A stretch of 64,000 nt of DNA, from NCBI RefSeq assembly GCF_905373215.1, contig NZ_CAJPRT010000010.1:1-64000 (forward strand), in the 5' to 3' direction. The notes below the pieces were generated by a model. It searched no databases and was not told where the DNA came from. It worked only from the letters and a program-made list of their open reading frames with translations. The DNA is from an uncultured Campylobacter sp. (GTDB lineage Bacteria; Campylobacterota; Campylobacteria; Campylobacterales; Campylobacteraceae). Of this stretch, positions 26,903 through 36,011 are shown one piece after another; position 1 is the first letter of the stretch, and each line of letters begins with the position of its first letter. A program made the position numbers and the translations under genes.

Positions 26903-28140
26903 AACGCAGCTATCTTTTCGATCCCCTCGAAATAAAAGACGTTTAGCTCATCCTGTCTGCGGTAGAGGAATTTTAGTCCGTGCGCCTTGGCGATATTATC
27001 GACGATGTAGAGCCCCAGGCCGAAGCTTTGCTTAGCGTTCGTGCCCTTGACGAAGGCCTCTTTGTAGTAGCTAAAGTCCTTCTGCAGCGGCTCGCCGAGC
27101 GTTATGAAGTCCATCGTCTCGGCGTCTAAGCGGATTAAAATTTTACCGTCTGCGGCGTATTTGACGGCGTTGTCGATTAAATTTTTCACCGCGACGCAAA
27201 AGAGCTTCAGATCTACGTTTAAGCTCAGGCCTAGCGGATTTTGCAGCGTTACACAGCCGGGCTCGATCATCGCGATACTAAGCGCTTCTTTTAAAATTTC
27301 ATCCATGGGAAAAATTCCGCATTCGCCTAGTGCCGTGCCCGCAGTCGCGCGCTCGACCGCCGCAAATTCGTTGATTAGGCTCTCCAACCGCTCAAAGACC
27401 GAGATGAGGCGCTCTTGATTTTTGCCGTGCTCGATCATCTCAACGGCGATGCGACCCTTTGTGATGGGGGTTTTGAGCTCGTGCATTATGTTTCGCAAAA
27501 ACAGATGGCGCGATTCGTTAAGCTTGTTTATCTGCGTGACCGCCTCGTAAAATGCGTGCGAAACCTCGGAAATTTCGTCGTTTCCTACGCTTACGTCCTT
27601 GATCTGAAGATCGCCTTTAGCAAATTTATCGATCTGGCGTTTGAGCTTGCGAAGGGGGCGAATTTTGCGGATGATGAAGATATACGCAAGCAGGATGATC
27701 ACCAAAATGACGCCGTAGATCGCCTTGAAAATATCGTAGCGGTAGGGCTGATACTCCTTGTCATTTAAAAGCCGCGTCTCGCCCGCGTGCGTGATTTTTA
27801 GATAGTGCTTACGTTTAAAAAGCAGGATATCAGCAGAGCCGATGTCTGCGGAGATACTGTCTAAAATTTCAGCGCCTTTGATGATCTCATCGCGTTTGGC
27901 TTCATCGCGGATCGTCGAAAACTCGAAATTCGCGACCTGGCGGTCGTATTCGACATCGCTGATGAGCTTGCTCATCTGATATAGGTTCGCGCGCGCAACG
28001 ATGGAGTATTTGGAGTTTAGTTCACGGGTGTAGTTTTGCTGATCGTAGCCGATGAGCCAGAGTAGGGCGAGCGAAACGCCCACAGCGGCGAGTGCGAAGA
28101 TGAACGTGATGGTGTAAAAAATCGATGATCTTACTTTCAT
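26899..28140 (-). CDS. Membrane sensor histidine kinase
   Basis: 413 residues. The layout is a membrane helix (about 7-31), a periplasmic sensor of ~110 residues, a second helix (about 139-157), a HAMP-like linker, an H-box with His220 in IMHELKTP, and a shortened ATPase domain with GLGLYIVDNIAKAHG. It pairs with the OmpR-type regulator encoded 490 bp upstream. The arrangement and regulator resemble RacRS/ArsRS of Campylobacter/Helicobacter, but I cannot fix orthology. It is the first gene of a tightly coupled kinase-cytochrome-hemL series. Confidence 0.88.
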   Translation of the reverse strand: MKVRSSIFYTITFIFALAAVGVSLALLWLIGYDQQNYTRELNSKYSIVARANLYQMSKLISDVEYDRQVANFEFSTIRDEAKRDEIIKGAEILDSISADIGSADILLFKRKHYLKITHAGETRLLNDKEYQPYRYDIFKAIYGVILVIILLAYIFIIRKIRPLRKLKRQIDKFAKGDLQIKDVSVGNDEISEVSHAFYEAVTQINKLNESRHLFLRNIMHELKTPITKGRIAVEMIEHGKNQERLISVFERLESLINEFAAVERATAGTALGECGIFPMDEILKEALSIAMIEPGCVTLQNPLGLSLNVDLKLFCVAVKNLIDNAVKYAADGKILIRLDAETMDFITLGEPLQKDFSYYKEAFVKGTNAKQSFGLGLYIVDNIAKAHGLKFLYRRQDELNVFYFEGIEKIAAL

Positions 28141-28632
28141 TAAATTTATATGATCCTTAAATTTTTAAAATTTCAAAGCTTTTAAGCTGCTGGCTTACTT
28201 TGGCTTTGGCGCGCAGACCGGCTTGCCCTGCTTTAAATTTACGGCGCGATTTAAAGGCACGGTGCGTAAATTTTAAAATTTCACCGCAAAGCAGGGCGCT
28301 TTTAAGCTTTTGAGCTGCGCCGCTTTAAATTTTAAAATTTACCCTTTCGCTGCCCTGGGCTCTGTTTTTTATGGCTCGTTCTTGCCCGCAGCGCCAAATT
28401 TTGCCGAAATTTACAACGATTAAATTTCACGCCCATTTAAAAATCGCACGCCAAATTTATAACTATAAAATTTTATCGTAAAATTTTAACGCTTCAGTTG
28501 CGGCGCCTTAAATTTAAACGGCAAGATCGCGCGGAACGGCTTGCGATTTCAGTTTCTCCGCGCAGGCATCTATTAAATTTAGAGCCACGAGCGGCTAAAT
28601 TCTATCGCACCGCCCGTCCGGCGCAAGTGCGC
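28141..28632. other. Gap between response regulator and kinase genes
   Basis: About 490 bp separate the two halves of the two-component pair, which is unusual. It contains repeated AAATTTTAAAATTT words and GC-rich stretches around CAGGGCG, but no gene that I can support. Confidence 0.5.
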
Positions 28633-29310
28633 TCATTGTATCAGCTTATAGCCTACGCCGCGGATAGCATGAATGTAGCTGGGCGCCTTGGACGTTTCGC
28701 CAAGCTTTAAGCGGATGCGGCCGATGATGACGTCGATGCTTTTGCTCGAGGATTCCTCGCTTATGGAGCTGCAGTTGTAGATGAGCTCCTCGCGGGTGAT
28801 CGCGCCGCCTTCCTTTTTGATGAGATACGAAAGCACGTCGTATTCGGCGATGGTGAGCGATAGTGGCTGTCCTTTGAAGCTGATAACGTGGCGGAAATCA
28901 TCCACTTCGAGGTCTTTTTTTGGCTTTGCGGCGCGCTGAATGGAGTTTATGTCGTAGCGCTCGATGTGGCGCTTGATGCGCGCCAAAAGCTCTTGCGGAT
29001 TATAAGGCTTTGGCAGATAATCGTCCGCGCCGAAATCAAAAGCGTTGATCTTGTCGGTCAGATCGTGGCGGGCGCTTGAGATTATGATCGGTATATCGGT
29101 ATTTTTGCGGATCTCTTTGCAGACCTCAAGCCCATCCATCCCAGGAAGCGTGAGATCTAAAATCACGAGGTTGAAATTTTCTAAATTTAGCTTGGAAAGT
29201 CCCAAAAACGGATCGTCCGCGACGGTGATATCGATATCGTATTGCTGCAGATATTCGCTTAAAATTTCGGCGAGTTCTAAATCATCCTCTATCATTAAAA
29301 TTTTAGTCAT
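28633..29310 (-). CDS. OmpR-family response regulator (RacR/ArsR-like)
   Basis: 225 residues. The receiver domain has the acidic pair at 9-10, phosphoacceptor Asp52 in LVILDLTLPG and the conserved Lys in YLPKPY. The C-terminal winged helix ends in the usual RGVGYKL. It resembles RacR of C. jejuni and ArsR of H. pylori. It is encoded upstream of, and on the same strand as, the sensor kinase. The targets are unknown. Confidence 0.9.
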   Translation of the reverse strand: MTKILMIEDDLELAEILSEYLQQYDIDITVADDPFLGLSKLNLENFNLVILDLTLPGMDGLEVCKEIRKNTDIPIIISSARHDLTDKINAFDFGADDYLPKPYNPQELLARIKRHIERYDINSIQRAAKPKKDLEVDDFRHVISFKGQPLSLTIAEYDVLSYLIKKEGGAITREELIYNCSSISEESSSKSIDVIIGRIRLKLGETSKAPSYIHAIRGVGYKLIQ

Positions 29311-29636
29311 AAAAAACCTTTGAAATTTTGCGCGGATTATAACAAAATATAGTTTATATATTTTAAAGCGGCGCGCTGGGACGAAATTTTATAAAAATGA
29401 GGCGAGAAGGGGTAAAATCTTGAAATTTTTTGAAATCTGGCAAAATTTCAAAAATAAGCTCCAAAAATATGGCGAAATTTTAAAATTTAAAGAAGCAAAA
29501 TCTGAAAAATTGACGAATTTGGGCTAAATTCGGCTAAATTTTGCCGATTTTTGCGTTTTTTTCTTAAAAAACTATTGTATTTTTTGCGAAACTATTGTAG
29601 AATACCGCCCAAACCACTTTATTTTAAAGGATTAGC
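29311..29636. other. Intergenic region between the response regulator and hup
   Basis: About 330 bp, very AT-rich, divergent promoters expected. It contains the hup promoter and the paired 11-bp repeats at its right end; nothing else is recognised. Confidence 0.5.
29569..29603 (+). promoter_or_regulatory. hup promoter with a duplicated 11-bp element
   Basis: AAACTATTGTA occurs at 29569-29579 and again at 29589-29599, exactly 20 bp apart. The second copy runs into the likely -10 box TAGAAT (29598-29603). The spacing of two helical turns suggests a regulator site or a doubled promoter. Confidence 0.5.
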
Positions 29637-29933
29637 ATGAAAAAAGCTGATTTTATCCAGGTAGTTGCCGATAAGGCAGGTCTTTCTAAAAAAGATACCG
29701 TTAAGGTAGTAGATTCTGCACTTGAGGCTATCAAAGAGCTTTTGGTAAAAGGTGATGACATAAGCTTCATCGGCTTCGGATCTTTCGGTATTGCAGAGCG
29801 TGCAGCTCGCGAGGGTAAAGTTCCTGGCACAAACAGAACTTACAAATCTCCTGCCACTAAAGTAGTAAAATTTAAAGTCGGCAAACAGCTAAAAGAGGCT
29901 GTTGCAGCTGCAAAAGGCAAGAAGAAAAAATAA
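29637..29933 (+). CDS. hup: HU-family DNA-binding protein
   Basis: 98 residues. It has the standard HU/IHF fold, with FIGFGSFGIAERAAREGKVPGTN leading into the DNA-binding arms and a Lys-rich end. It is a nucleoid-compacting protein. AAAGGATT precedes the ATG, and a strong terminator follows, so it is a single-gene transcript. Confidence 0.97.
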   Translation: MKKADFIQVVADKAGLSKKDTVKVVDSALEAIKELLVKGDDISFIGFGSFGIAERAAREGKVPGTNRTYKSPATKVVKFKVGKQLKEAVAAAKGKKKK

Positions 29934-29945
29934 TTTTCTTGCTCC

Positions 29946-29974
29946 AAGCCCCGTCTTCGGGGCTTATCTTTTTT
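29946..29974 (+). terminator. Rho-independent terminator of hup
   Basis: AAGCCCCG pairs with CGGGGCTT over a TCTT loop, followed by ATCTTTTTT. It lies 13 nt after the hup stop. Confidence 0.92.
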
Positions 29975-30004
29975 AAATTTATACAATCAAAACTTTTTTA
30001 AAAT

Positions 30005-30091
30005 GCCCGAGTGGTGAAATTGGTAGACGCACCAGACTCAAAATCTGGCGAGGGCGACCTCGTGTCGGTTCGATTCCGACCTCGGGCACCA
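30005..30091 (+). tRNA. tRNA-Leu (anticodon CAA)
   Basis: An 87-nt tRNA with a long variable arm. The acceptor stem is GCCCGAG/CTCGGGC with discriminator A and an encoded CCA. The anticodon arm is CCAGA-CTCAAAA-TCTGG, giving CAA, which reads UUG. The T arm contains GGTTCGATTCC. It stands alone between hup and accC. Confidence 0.95.
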
Positions 30092-30161
30092 TAAATATTC
30101 TTTAAATTTTATCCGTAATTTCAACCGCCTTTTGCAAATTTCAACTTGCTATAAAATTTTT

Positions 30162-30167
30162 TATACT
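30162..30167 (+). promoter_or_regulatory. Possible -10 element of accC
   Basis: TATACT 40 nt before the accC ATG, in a T-rich context. Weak on its own. Confidence 0.35.
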
Positions 30168-30206
30168 ATTATTACCGCGGTATTTTTTTAAAAGAGGCAA
30201 TTATTT

Positions 30207-31640
30207 ATGATACGTAAAATTCTTATCGCTAATCGCGGCGAGATCGCGGTTCGCATCATTAGGGCCTGCAGAGATCTGCATATTAAAAGCGTCGCGATCT
30301 ATACCAAACCCGACATCGATTGCTTGCACGTAAAAATCGCCGATGAGGCCTACGAAGTAAGCGCGGACGCGCTAAAAGGCTATCTGGATGCCAAAAAGAT
30401 CGTCGAAGTCGCCAAAGAGTGTGGCGCTGATGCGATACATCCTGGATACGGCTTTTTGAGCGAGAATTTTGACTTTGCAAGAGAGGTCGAGGACGCGGGG
30501 ATCATCTTTATCGGCCCAAAACCCGACGTTATCCGAAAAATGGGCAACAAAAACATCGCTCGCTACTTGATGCGCAAAAACGGCATTCCGATCGTGCCAG
30601 GCACCGAAAAGTTAAATCACGAGAGCATGGATACGATCAAAAAATATGCGCGCGAGATCGGCTATCCCGTGATTTTAAAGGCTAGCGGCGGCGGCGGCGG
30701 ACGCGGTATCCGCGAGGTGTGGGAAGAGAAAGATATGGAAAGCGCCTACGATTCGTGCACGAGGGAAGCGAAAACATTTTTTAACAACGATGAAATTTTT
30801 ATGGAAAAACTCGTCGTCAAGCCGCGCCACATCGAGTTTCAGATCATCGGCGATAATTACGGCAACATCATTCATCTATGCGAGCGCGATTGTTCTATCC
30901 AGCGCCGCCACCAAAAGATTATCGAAATTGCGCCGTGTCCCTCGATAAGCGAACATCTACGTAAAACGATGGGTACGACCGCAGTCGCTGCAGCAAAAGC
31001 GGTGAATTATACCAACGTCGGCACGGTGGAATTTTTGCTTGATGATTACAACAACTTCTATTTTATGGAGATGAATACCCGTATCCAGGTCGAGCACGGC
31101 ATTACTGAGGAGGTCACGGGCGTCGATCTCGTCGTGCGCCAGATCCGCATCGCAAACGGCGAAATTTTAGAGCTTGAGCAAAGCGATATTAAGCCGCACG
31201 GCTACGCGATCGAGGCGCGTATTACCTCCGAAAACGTCTGGAAAAATTTCACCCCGGTTCCCGGCACCGTTAGCGATTATTATCCTGCACTAGGTCCCTC
31301 CGTGCGCGTCGATAGCCATATCTACAAGGGTTATAAAATTCCGCCGTTTTACGACTCGCTTCTAGCCAAGCTCATCATCAAAACCACCGACTACGACCTG
31401 GCCGTCAATAAGCTAGAGCGCGCGCTGAAGGAGTTTCGCATCGAGGGAGTGCGTACGATCATTCCGTTTTTGCTCAGCATCAGCAAGTCGCGCGAGTTCC
31501 GACTCGGCTTTTTCGACACGAGTTATGTAGAAAAAAATTTAGACAAAATTTTAGAAAACACTATGGACGATATGCAGCCGAATAAAAACGAAGCGATCGC
31601 CGCTATAATCGCTACGATGCGCAAATCGGCGCGGATTTAG
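30207..31640 (+). CDS. accC: Biotin carboxylase (AccC or PycA type)
   Basis: 477 residues with the full ATP-grasp biotin carboxylase fold: IANRGEIAVRI start, KASGGGGGRGI glycine loop (about 152-162), ERDCSIQRRHQK and the EMNTRIQVEH active-site strand. It carboxylates biotin on a carrier protein. Epsilonproteobacteria have two such proteins, one for acetyl-CoA carboxylase and one for pyruvate carboxylase, and I cannot separate them here; the carrier gene is not adjacent. The residue after QVEH is Gly instead of the usual Pro. AAAAGAGGC precedes the ATG. Confidence 0.9.
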   Translation: MIRKILIANRGEIAVRIIRACRDLHIKSVAIYTKPDIDCLHVKIADEAYEVSADALKGYLDAKKIVEVAKECGADAIHPGYGFLSENFDFAREVEDAGIIFIGPKPDVIRKMGNKNIARYLMRKNGIPIVPGTEKLNHESMDTIKKYAREIGYPVILKASGGGGGRGIREVWEEKDMESAYDSCTREAKTFFNNDEIFMEKLVVKPRHIEFQIIGDNYGNIIHLCERDCSIQRRHQKIIEIAPCPSISEHLRKTMGTTAVAAAKAVNYTNVGTVEFLLDDYNNFYFMEMNTRIQVEHGITEEVTGVDLVVRQIRIANGEILELEQSDIKPHGYAIEARITSENVWKNFTPVPGTVSDYYPALGPSVRVDSHIYKGYKIPPFYDSLLAKLIIKTTDYDLAVNKLERALKEFRIEGVRTIIPFLLSISKSREFRLGFFDTSYVEKNLDKILENTMDDMQPNKNEAIAAIIATMRKSARI

Positions 31641-31648
31641 GAAAGAGC

Positions 31649-31933
31649 ATGGATTTTTTAGATAGCCTAAAAGATATAAAAAAGGATATGCTTAAGGACA
31701 AATCGGCAAGCTCCGCACCCAAAAAGCCTAAAAAGAGGGATTCAAATCGCGACGAGTTTAAAGATATTTTCAGAGATGATGATTCGAGTTCGCAAAGCGA
31801 AAGCGGCTTAGACGGCGCCGCGGATGGGGAATTCGACGTAGCCAAAGAGAGTATCGCCGCACGCGAAAATCGCCTCAAAGACGAGTTTTTAAAATACGTG
31901 GACGCGGCAAACATCAAAAAGCTGAATGACTGA
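31649..31933 (+). CDS. Small highly charged hypothetical protein
   Basis: 94 residues, rich in Lys, Asp, Glu and Ser, with no membrane segment. It starts 8 nt after accC with a GGAAAGAGC site and its end overlaps bpt by 8 nt, so it is very probably translated. Predicted largely helical at both ends with a disordered acidic middle. Family not recognised. Confidence 0.7.
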   Translation: MDFLDSLKDIKKDMLKDKSASSAPKKPKKRDSNRDEFKDIFRDDDSSSQSESGLDGAADGEFDVAKESIAARENRLKDEFLKYVDAANIKKLND

Positions 31934-32660
31934 AATTCCATTTTGCACGCTGGATTTTGCCTGCCCTTATCTGGACGGCAGAGCCGCGCGCAGCGAATAT
32001 CTCTACATAAAAGACTGCGACTTTGAGTATAATTCAAGCTTAGTGCAGCACGGCTACCGCCGCTTCGGCAGGTATTTTCAAAAGCCCATTTGCGCAGCCT
32101 GTGCGGAGTGCAAAAGCCTACGCATCGATGCCGCAAATTTTAAATTTAGCAGATCGCACCGCCGCGTCTATAAAAAAAATCGCACGACCGCCTATGTATG
32201 GCAATCTCGCCCGCTTTTAAACGATGCACGTTTAGAGCTTTTCGCGCTTTATCACGACTATATGCATCTAAAAAAGGGCTGGCCTCTGCAAGAGATCGAT
32301 TTTGAGCGATATGATGAAATTTACGTCCAGGGTCACGGCGACTTCGGTAAAGAAATTTCTTACTACGGCGAGGACGGGCGGCTTATCTGTGTCGATCTCA
32401 TCGATATCGTGCATGACGGCATCAGCTCGGTGTATTGCTACTACGATCCGTATCTGCCGCATCTAAGTCTGGGTAAATTTTCGCTTTTAAAACAGATCGA
32501 GTTCGCCCAAGATCTGGGGCTGCGCTGGATCTATCTAGGCTACGCGGTGAAGCAGTGTCCAAGCCTAGCGTATAAATTTAGCTACGAGCCGTATGAAATT
32601 TTAAGCTCATACGTAGAGCTTGACGTCCCCGCCGTGTGGGAGGGGTGCGTAGAGAGGTAG
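31926..32660 (+). CDS. bpt: Aspartate/glutamate leucyltransferase (Bpt)
   Basis: 244 residues of the bacterial ATE/Bpt family. The N-terminal Cys cluster (CPYL and ICAACAECKSLR) and the FSRSHRRVYKKN segment are diagnostic, as is the C-terminal acyltransferase fold (YCYYDP, YLGYAVKQCPSLAYK). It adds Leu from Leu-tRNA to proteins with N-terminal Asp or Glu, making them ClpAP/ClpS substrates in the N-end rule pathway. Confidence 0.93.
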   Translation: MTEIPFCTLDFACPYLDGRAARSEYLYIKDCDFEYNSSLVQHGYRRFGRYFQKPICAACAECKSLRIDAANFKFSRSHRRVYKKNRTTAYVWQSRPLLNDARLELFALYHDYMHLKKGWPLQEIDFERYDEIYVQGHGDFGKEISYYGEDGRLICVDLIDIVHDGISSVYCYYDPYLPHLSLGKFSLLKQIEFAQDLGLRWIYLGYAVKQCPSLAYKFSYEPYEILSSYVELDVPAVWEGCVER

Positions 32661-33117
32661 GTTCCACGCGCGGGCGCTCCGAACAGCCTAGACATACGCT
32701 CTGCATAAAAAGGTAGATTTCGCACGCCTTTACAGCGACAGCGCGCAGGAGTCAATATCGTGTCGCCCCGTAGAATTCGCTCGCGCGCAGATACGACGAG
32801 GTATGTTAAAAGCGCGCCTCGGCGTTAAATCTCGCGCTATGAGTCTTCAAGGCTTTTGAATTGCAGCGGGCGTTAAAATTTACGCTGAAATTTCGCGTTA
32901 CTCGGCCTACGAAAATATCCGCAGCGATGGAATTTAAAAGGAGGGCAGATGGATTTTCAAATTTTACGGCAGGATCGGCATTTGCGTGTCACAAGACGGC
33001 ATGTGCGGCTTTTGAGTGCGCGCGAAAAAGGGCGATTAGTTTTGGCATCGTAGCGACTAGCTTCGGTTCTCTAGCGGATACCCGCCGCGCAAGCGGCGGA
33101 GCAAAAAAGAGGCTGAT
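32661..33117. other. Intergenic region between convergent genes
   Basis: About 460 bp between the converging bpt and propeller genes. I see no clear terminator hairpin or gene; a 157-codon plus-strand frame running through here overlaps the propeller gene and is a shadow. Confidence 0.5.
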
Positions 33118-33936
33118 TCAAGGCAAATTTATCAGCCCCACCTTGTTTTCCAGCGTTTTTGGGATCAATAAAACTTTGCCGTCGCTTGAGATGTCCGCAG
33201 GTCTTTGCATCGCGCCGAGGTTTATTTTGCGTATCTGTCCGTTTGCATCGATACGCCAAATTTTACCGCTTAAAAGGTCCTCGCCCCAGTCGCTGATTAA
33301 AATTTCGCCGTTTTTTCCGCGCGCTATGCCGTAGAAAACCCCCTTCATATCGGCAAAGATCGAAATTTCGCGGGATTTCAGATCCATGCTTAGCACGCGC
33401 CCCGAAACCTTTCCACTAAGATCGAATGTAGTGATCAAAAGCTTGTCGCCTTTAGCCAAAAGTCCGTTTGGGCTACCTAGCGATGGATTGATGCGTGCGA
33501 ACTCATCCGCAGTGCGCGAGAGCAAGTCGATGCGCCAGATCGTCCCACGCGCGGGATCGCTTGCGAGTAAAACCTCGCTGCCGAGCGCTACGACGTCGTT
33601 TAAGGCCTGTGCTCCCTCGATTTTTAGATTGAAAACCTCCTGGCTTTTGGCAAAACCCCTGATCGTATCGATATCGCAGACATAAAGCACGTCCGCGATC
33701 TGCGCCATTCCGCCCGGATTTACCAGATCGTCTATAAAATTTGTCTCAACAACATTGGAATTTTTTACTATGCGGCTGATGAAGCCGTCGCGCTCTTGTG
33801 GATCTTCACTGCTGCCGCGATTTGCGATGTAAAAAGCGTCATCGGTAATGAGCGAACCACTAGGTGCGCTAAATCCGTCGATCTCTAGGCCAAAAAGCGC
33901 GCCCACCAAGGCGCACAAAAGTAGAACTTTTTTCAT
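33118..33936 (-). CDS. Periplasmic SMP-30/NHL-type beta-propeller protein
   Basis: 272 residues with a cleavable signal peptide (about 1-16, ending LFG). Repeating blades follow (GTIWRIDLLS, GRVLSMDLKS, GKIWRIDANGQ), each with a W/V-x-x-D strand end. SMP-30/gluconolactonase-like propellers bind a metal in the centre, but I cannot place the ligands confidently. A ligand-binding or lactonase role is possible. Single-gene transcript. AAGGAGAG precedes the ATG. Confidence 0.75.
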   Translation of the reverse strand: MKKVLLLCALVGALFGLEIDGFSAPSGSLITDDAFYIANRGSSEDPQERDGFISRIVKNSNVVETNFIDDLVNPGGMAQIADVLYVCDIDTIRGFAKSQEVFNLKIEGAQALNDVVALGSEVLLASDPARGTIWRIDLLSRTADEFARINPSLGSPNGLLAKGDKLLITTFDLSGKVSGRVLSMDLKSREISIFADMKGVFYGIARGKNGEILISDWGEDLLSGKIWRIDANGQIRKINLGAMQRPADISSDGKVLLIPKTLENKVGLINLP

Positions 33937-34888
33937 AATCTCTCCTTGATCTCGCCAAAATTTTAAGAATTTTAAAATTTTAAGGGAAGCGACGAGTGCC
34001 GGGTTAAAATTTTAAAATTCGCAGCGAGCTTTAAGATGAGCGAAATTTAAACCCGCAGAACAAATAAAAGCGCAATTTTAATTAAACAAGGCGGCTTGAT
34101 CGGCAAAATTCTAGCGGGTTGGAAGGCCTTGCTTCGCGCGTCGCTTTTAATTTGATGCGTCGAAGCCGAAGCGAGTAGGTTTTGTGCGCTTTGGCTTACG
34201 CCGCCGCTCGCGGAATTGCGCAGTGAAATTTAAGCCGTATCGCGCAACTGCAGGCGTCTCGCATACGTAATTTATTTAGGCTGTTGCTTTAAAATTTTAA
34301 TTCTACGAGCGGATATTCTTTTGCAAATTGTGGGCGTGATTTTGGTGCGCAGATGAAAGCGTTACGTTTAAAGACGTCTCACGCTTTAAAATTTGATTTA
34401 ATTTAAACAAAGTGTGATTAAAATGCGATTTAAATTTTATGTACCACGGGTGTAAAATTTCGGTCGTAAAAGCGAGTCTGTAGCAAAAAATTATTTAAAA
34501 TTTGCAGTGTACAAAACGCCTTTTGAAATTTAAAAACGAGCCCGAGGCGCACTTCAAAAATTGATGCGTGAGATTTAGATGCCGAGTTTAAATCTCGCCG
34601 TCATAACTATTTCAAAATTTAAAGCACAAAATTCAAACCGTACCGAGATGCGCCCCGTGCCGAAGCGCTACGCATCAAAATTTAATATGTAAATTCAAAC
34701 GGGCGCGAAATTCTTGCGCGCCGAGGCTTTACGGGCTTTAAAATTTTAATGCGCAAAATTTTAGATCAAGCGGCATCTGCGTGACTAGCTGCGGCTGCTC
34801 GCTTGAAATTTAAATCGCAGAACTTAAATTATAGAATTTAACCGCGCGCGCCGAGGGGGGGCTAAAAATCTAAAACGCCTTTGCCGGC
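33937..34888. other. 950-bp gene-free region
   Basis: One of the longest gaps in the window. It is filled with AAATTT and TTTTAAAATTT words at irregular distances, alternating with GC-rich stretches. No protein-like frame, tRNA or known structural RNA signature (RNase P, tmRNA, SRP) was recognised. Confidence 0.5.
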
Positions 34889-35611
34889 TTAGATGCTAAA
34901 ATCCTCGCCGAGGTAGAATTTGCGGACATTAGGATCGTTAGCTATCTCTTTTGCGGTGCCGCCGGCGAACAGCTCGCCGTCTTTGATGACGTAGGCACGG
35001 TCGCAGATCGCAAGCGTTTCGCGGACATTGTGATCGGTGATGAGCACGCCGATGCCAAGATCGCTTAAATCGCGCACGATGCTTTGGATATCGTTAACGG
35101 CGATCGGATCGACGCCCGCAAACGGCTCATCTAAAAGTAGAAATTTCGGCGTTATCATTAGGCTTCGCGCGATTTCGCAGCGCCTACGCTCGCCGCCGCT
35201 TAGGCTCACGCCTTTGCGCAATCTGATCGGCTCGATGTTGAGTAGATTTAGCATCTCATCGACCTTTTGCGAAGCTTCGGCCTTGTTTTTATAGGTGATC
35301 TCCGCGGCGAGCATTAAATTTTCTTCAACGCTAAGCTCCTTAAAGATGCTGCTTTCTTGTGGCAGGTAGCCGATGCCGAGCTTAGCGCGCTTATGAAGTG
35401 GAACCTTTGCGATGCTATTTTCATTAAGCAAGATATCGCCATCGCTAGCGCTTATCAGCCCGCAGATCATATAAAACGTCGTGGTTTTGCCCGCTCCGTT
35501 GGGCCCTAGCAGCCCCACGATCTCGCCATTGTAAAGCTCTAGCGAGATTCCTTTGATGATCGGAGTGCCTTTTATGGTTTTTTTTAGACTCCTGACTTCC
35601 AGTTTATGCAT
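34889..35611 (-). CDS. lptB: LptB, lipopolysaccharide export ABC ATPase
   Basis: 240 residues. Walker A GPNGAGKT at 36-43, Q-loop, signature LSGGERRR (about 140) and Walker B LLLDEPFAGVDP (about 157-168) are all intact. The DEPFAGVDPI sequence is typical of LptB. It powers LPS extraction from the inner membrane with LptF and LptG, which are not in this window. Its start overlaps tsaE by 8 nt, as in many Campylobacter genomes. Confidence 0.95.
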   Translation of the reverse strand: MHKLEVRSLKKTIKGTPIIKGISLELYNGEIVGLLGPNGAGKTTTFYMICGLISASDGDILLNENSIAKVPLHKRAKLGIGYLPQESSIFKELSVEENLMLAAEITYKNKAEASQKVDEMLNLLNIEPIRLRKGVSLSGGERRRCEIARSLMITPKFLLLDEPFAGVDPIAVNDIQSIVRDLSDLGIGVLITDHNVRETLAICDRAYVIKDGELFAGGTAKEIANDPNVRKFYLGEDFSI

Positions 35612-36011
35612 AGCTTACCTCGTATTTTCGCCCTTGCGTGTGTGGCGTGATCCTCACTACGCAAAAATCAAGCTCATATTTTTTAAGTAAATTTATCAAA
35701 TTTTCATCCGCCCATTCAATCAGATGAAGCCCCTCTTCAAATAAATTTTCAAATAGTCCGTTTTTTAAAATCCCCTCACAGCCGCCGTTATAGATGTCGT
35801 AATGATAAATTTCGCCGTAGTTTTGCATGATCGAAAATGTCGGCGAGCTCACGTGCTCGTCTAACCCATGCGCCCGCACGATCGCGCGCGCAAGCGTCGT
35901 TTTGCCGCTGGCAAGATCGCCGATTAGCAATATTATGCCGCTTTTTGGCAGAGCCTGCACGAGGCGTGAAATTTCATCCTCGCCGCAGATGAGTTCAAAG
36001 CTCTTGGACAT
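35604..36011 (-). CDS. tsaE: TsaE, tRNA threonylcarbamoyladenosine synthesis ATPase
   Basis: 135 residues with a Walker A loop GDLASGKTT at 31-39, the switch segment VSSPTFSIMQNY and the HYDIYN strand. It binds TsaB/TsaD and cycles the complex that makes t6A37 in tRNAs. It overlaps the S4-domain gene upstream by 17 nt and lptB downstream by 8 nt. Confidence 0.93.
   Translation of the reverse strand: MSKSFELICGEDEISRLVQALPKSGIILLIGDLASGKTTLARAIVRAHGLDEHVSSPTFSIMQNYGEIYHYDIYNGGCEGILKNGLFENLFEEGLHLIEWADENLINLLKKYELDFCVVRITPHTQGRKYEVSYA

Noticed and set aside
32861..33334. 157-codon plus-strand ORF
   Set aside because: It overlaps the propeller gene in antisense and has no ribosome site or protein-like pattern.
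33937..34888. A structural RNA (RNase P, tmRNA, SRP or 6S) in the 950-bp gap
   Set aside because: None of the conserved signature sequences were found by eye; a covariance-model search would be needed to exclude it.
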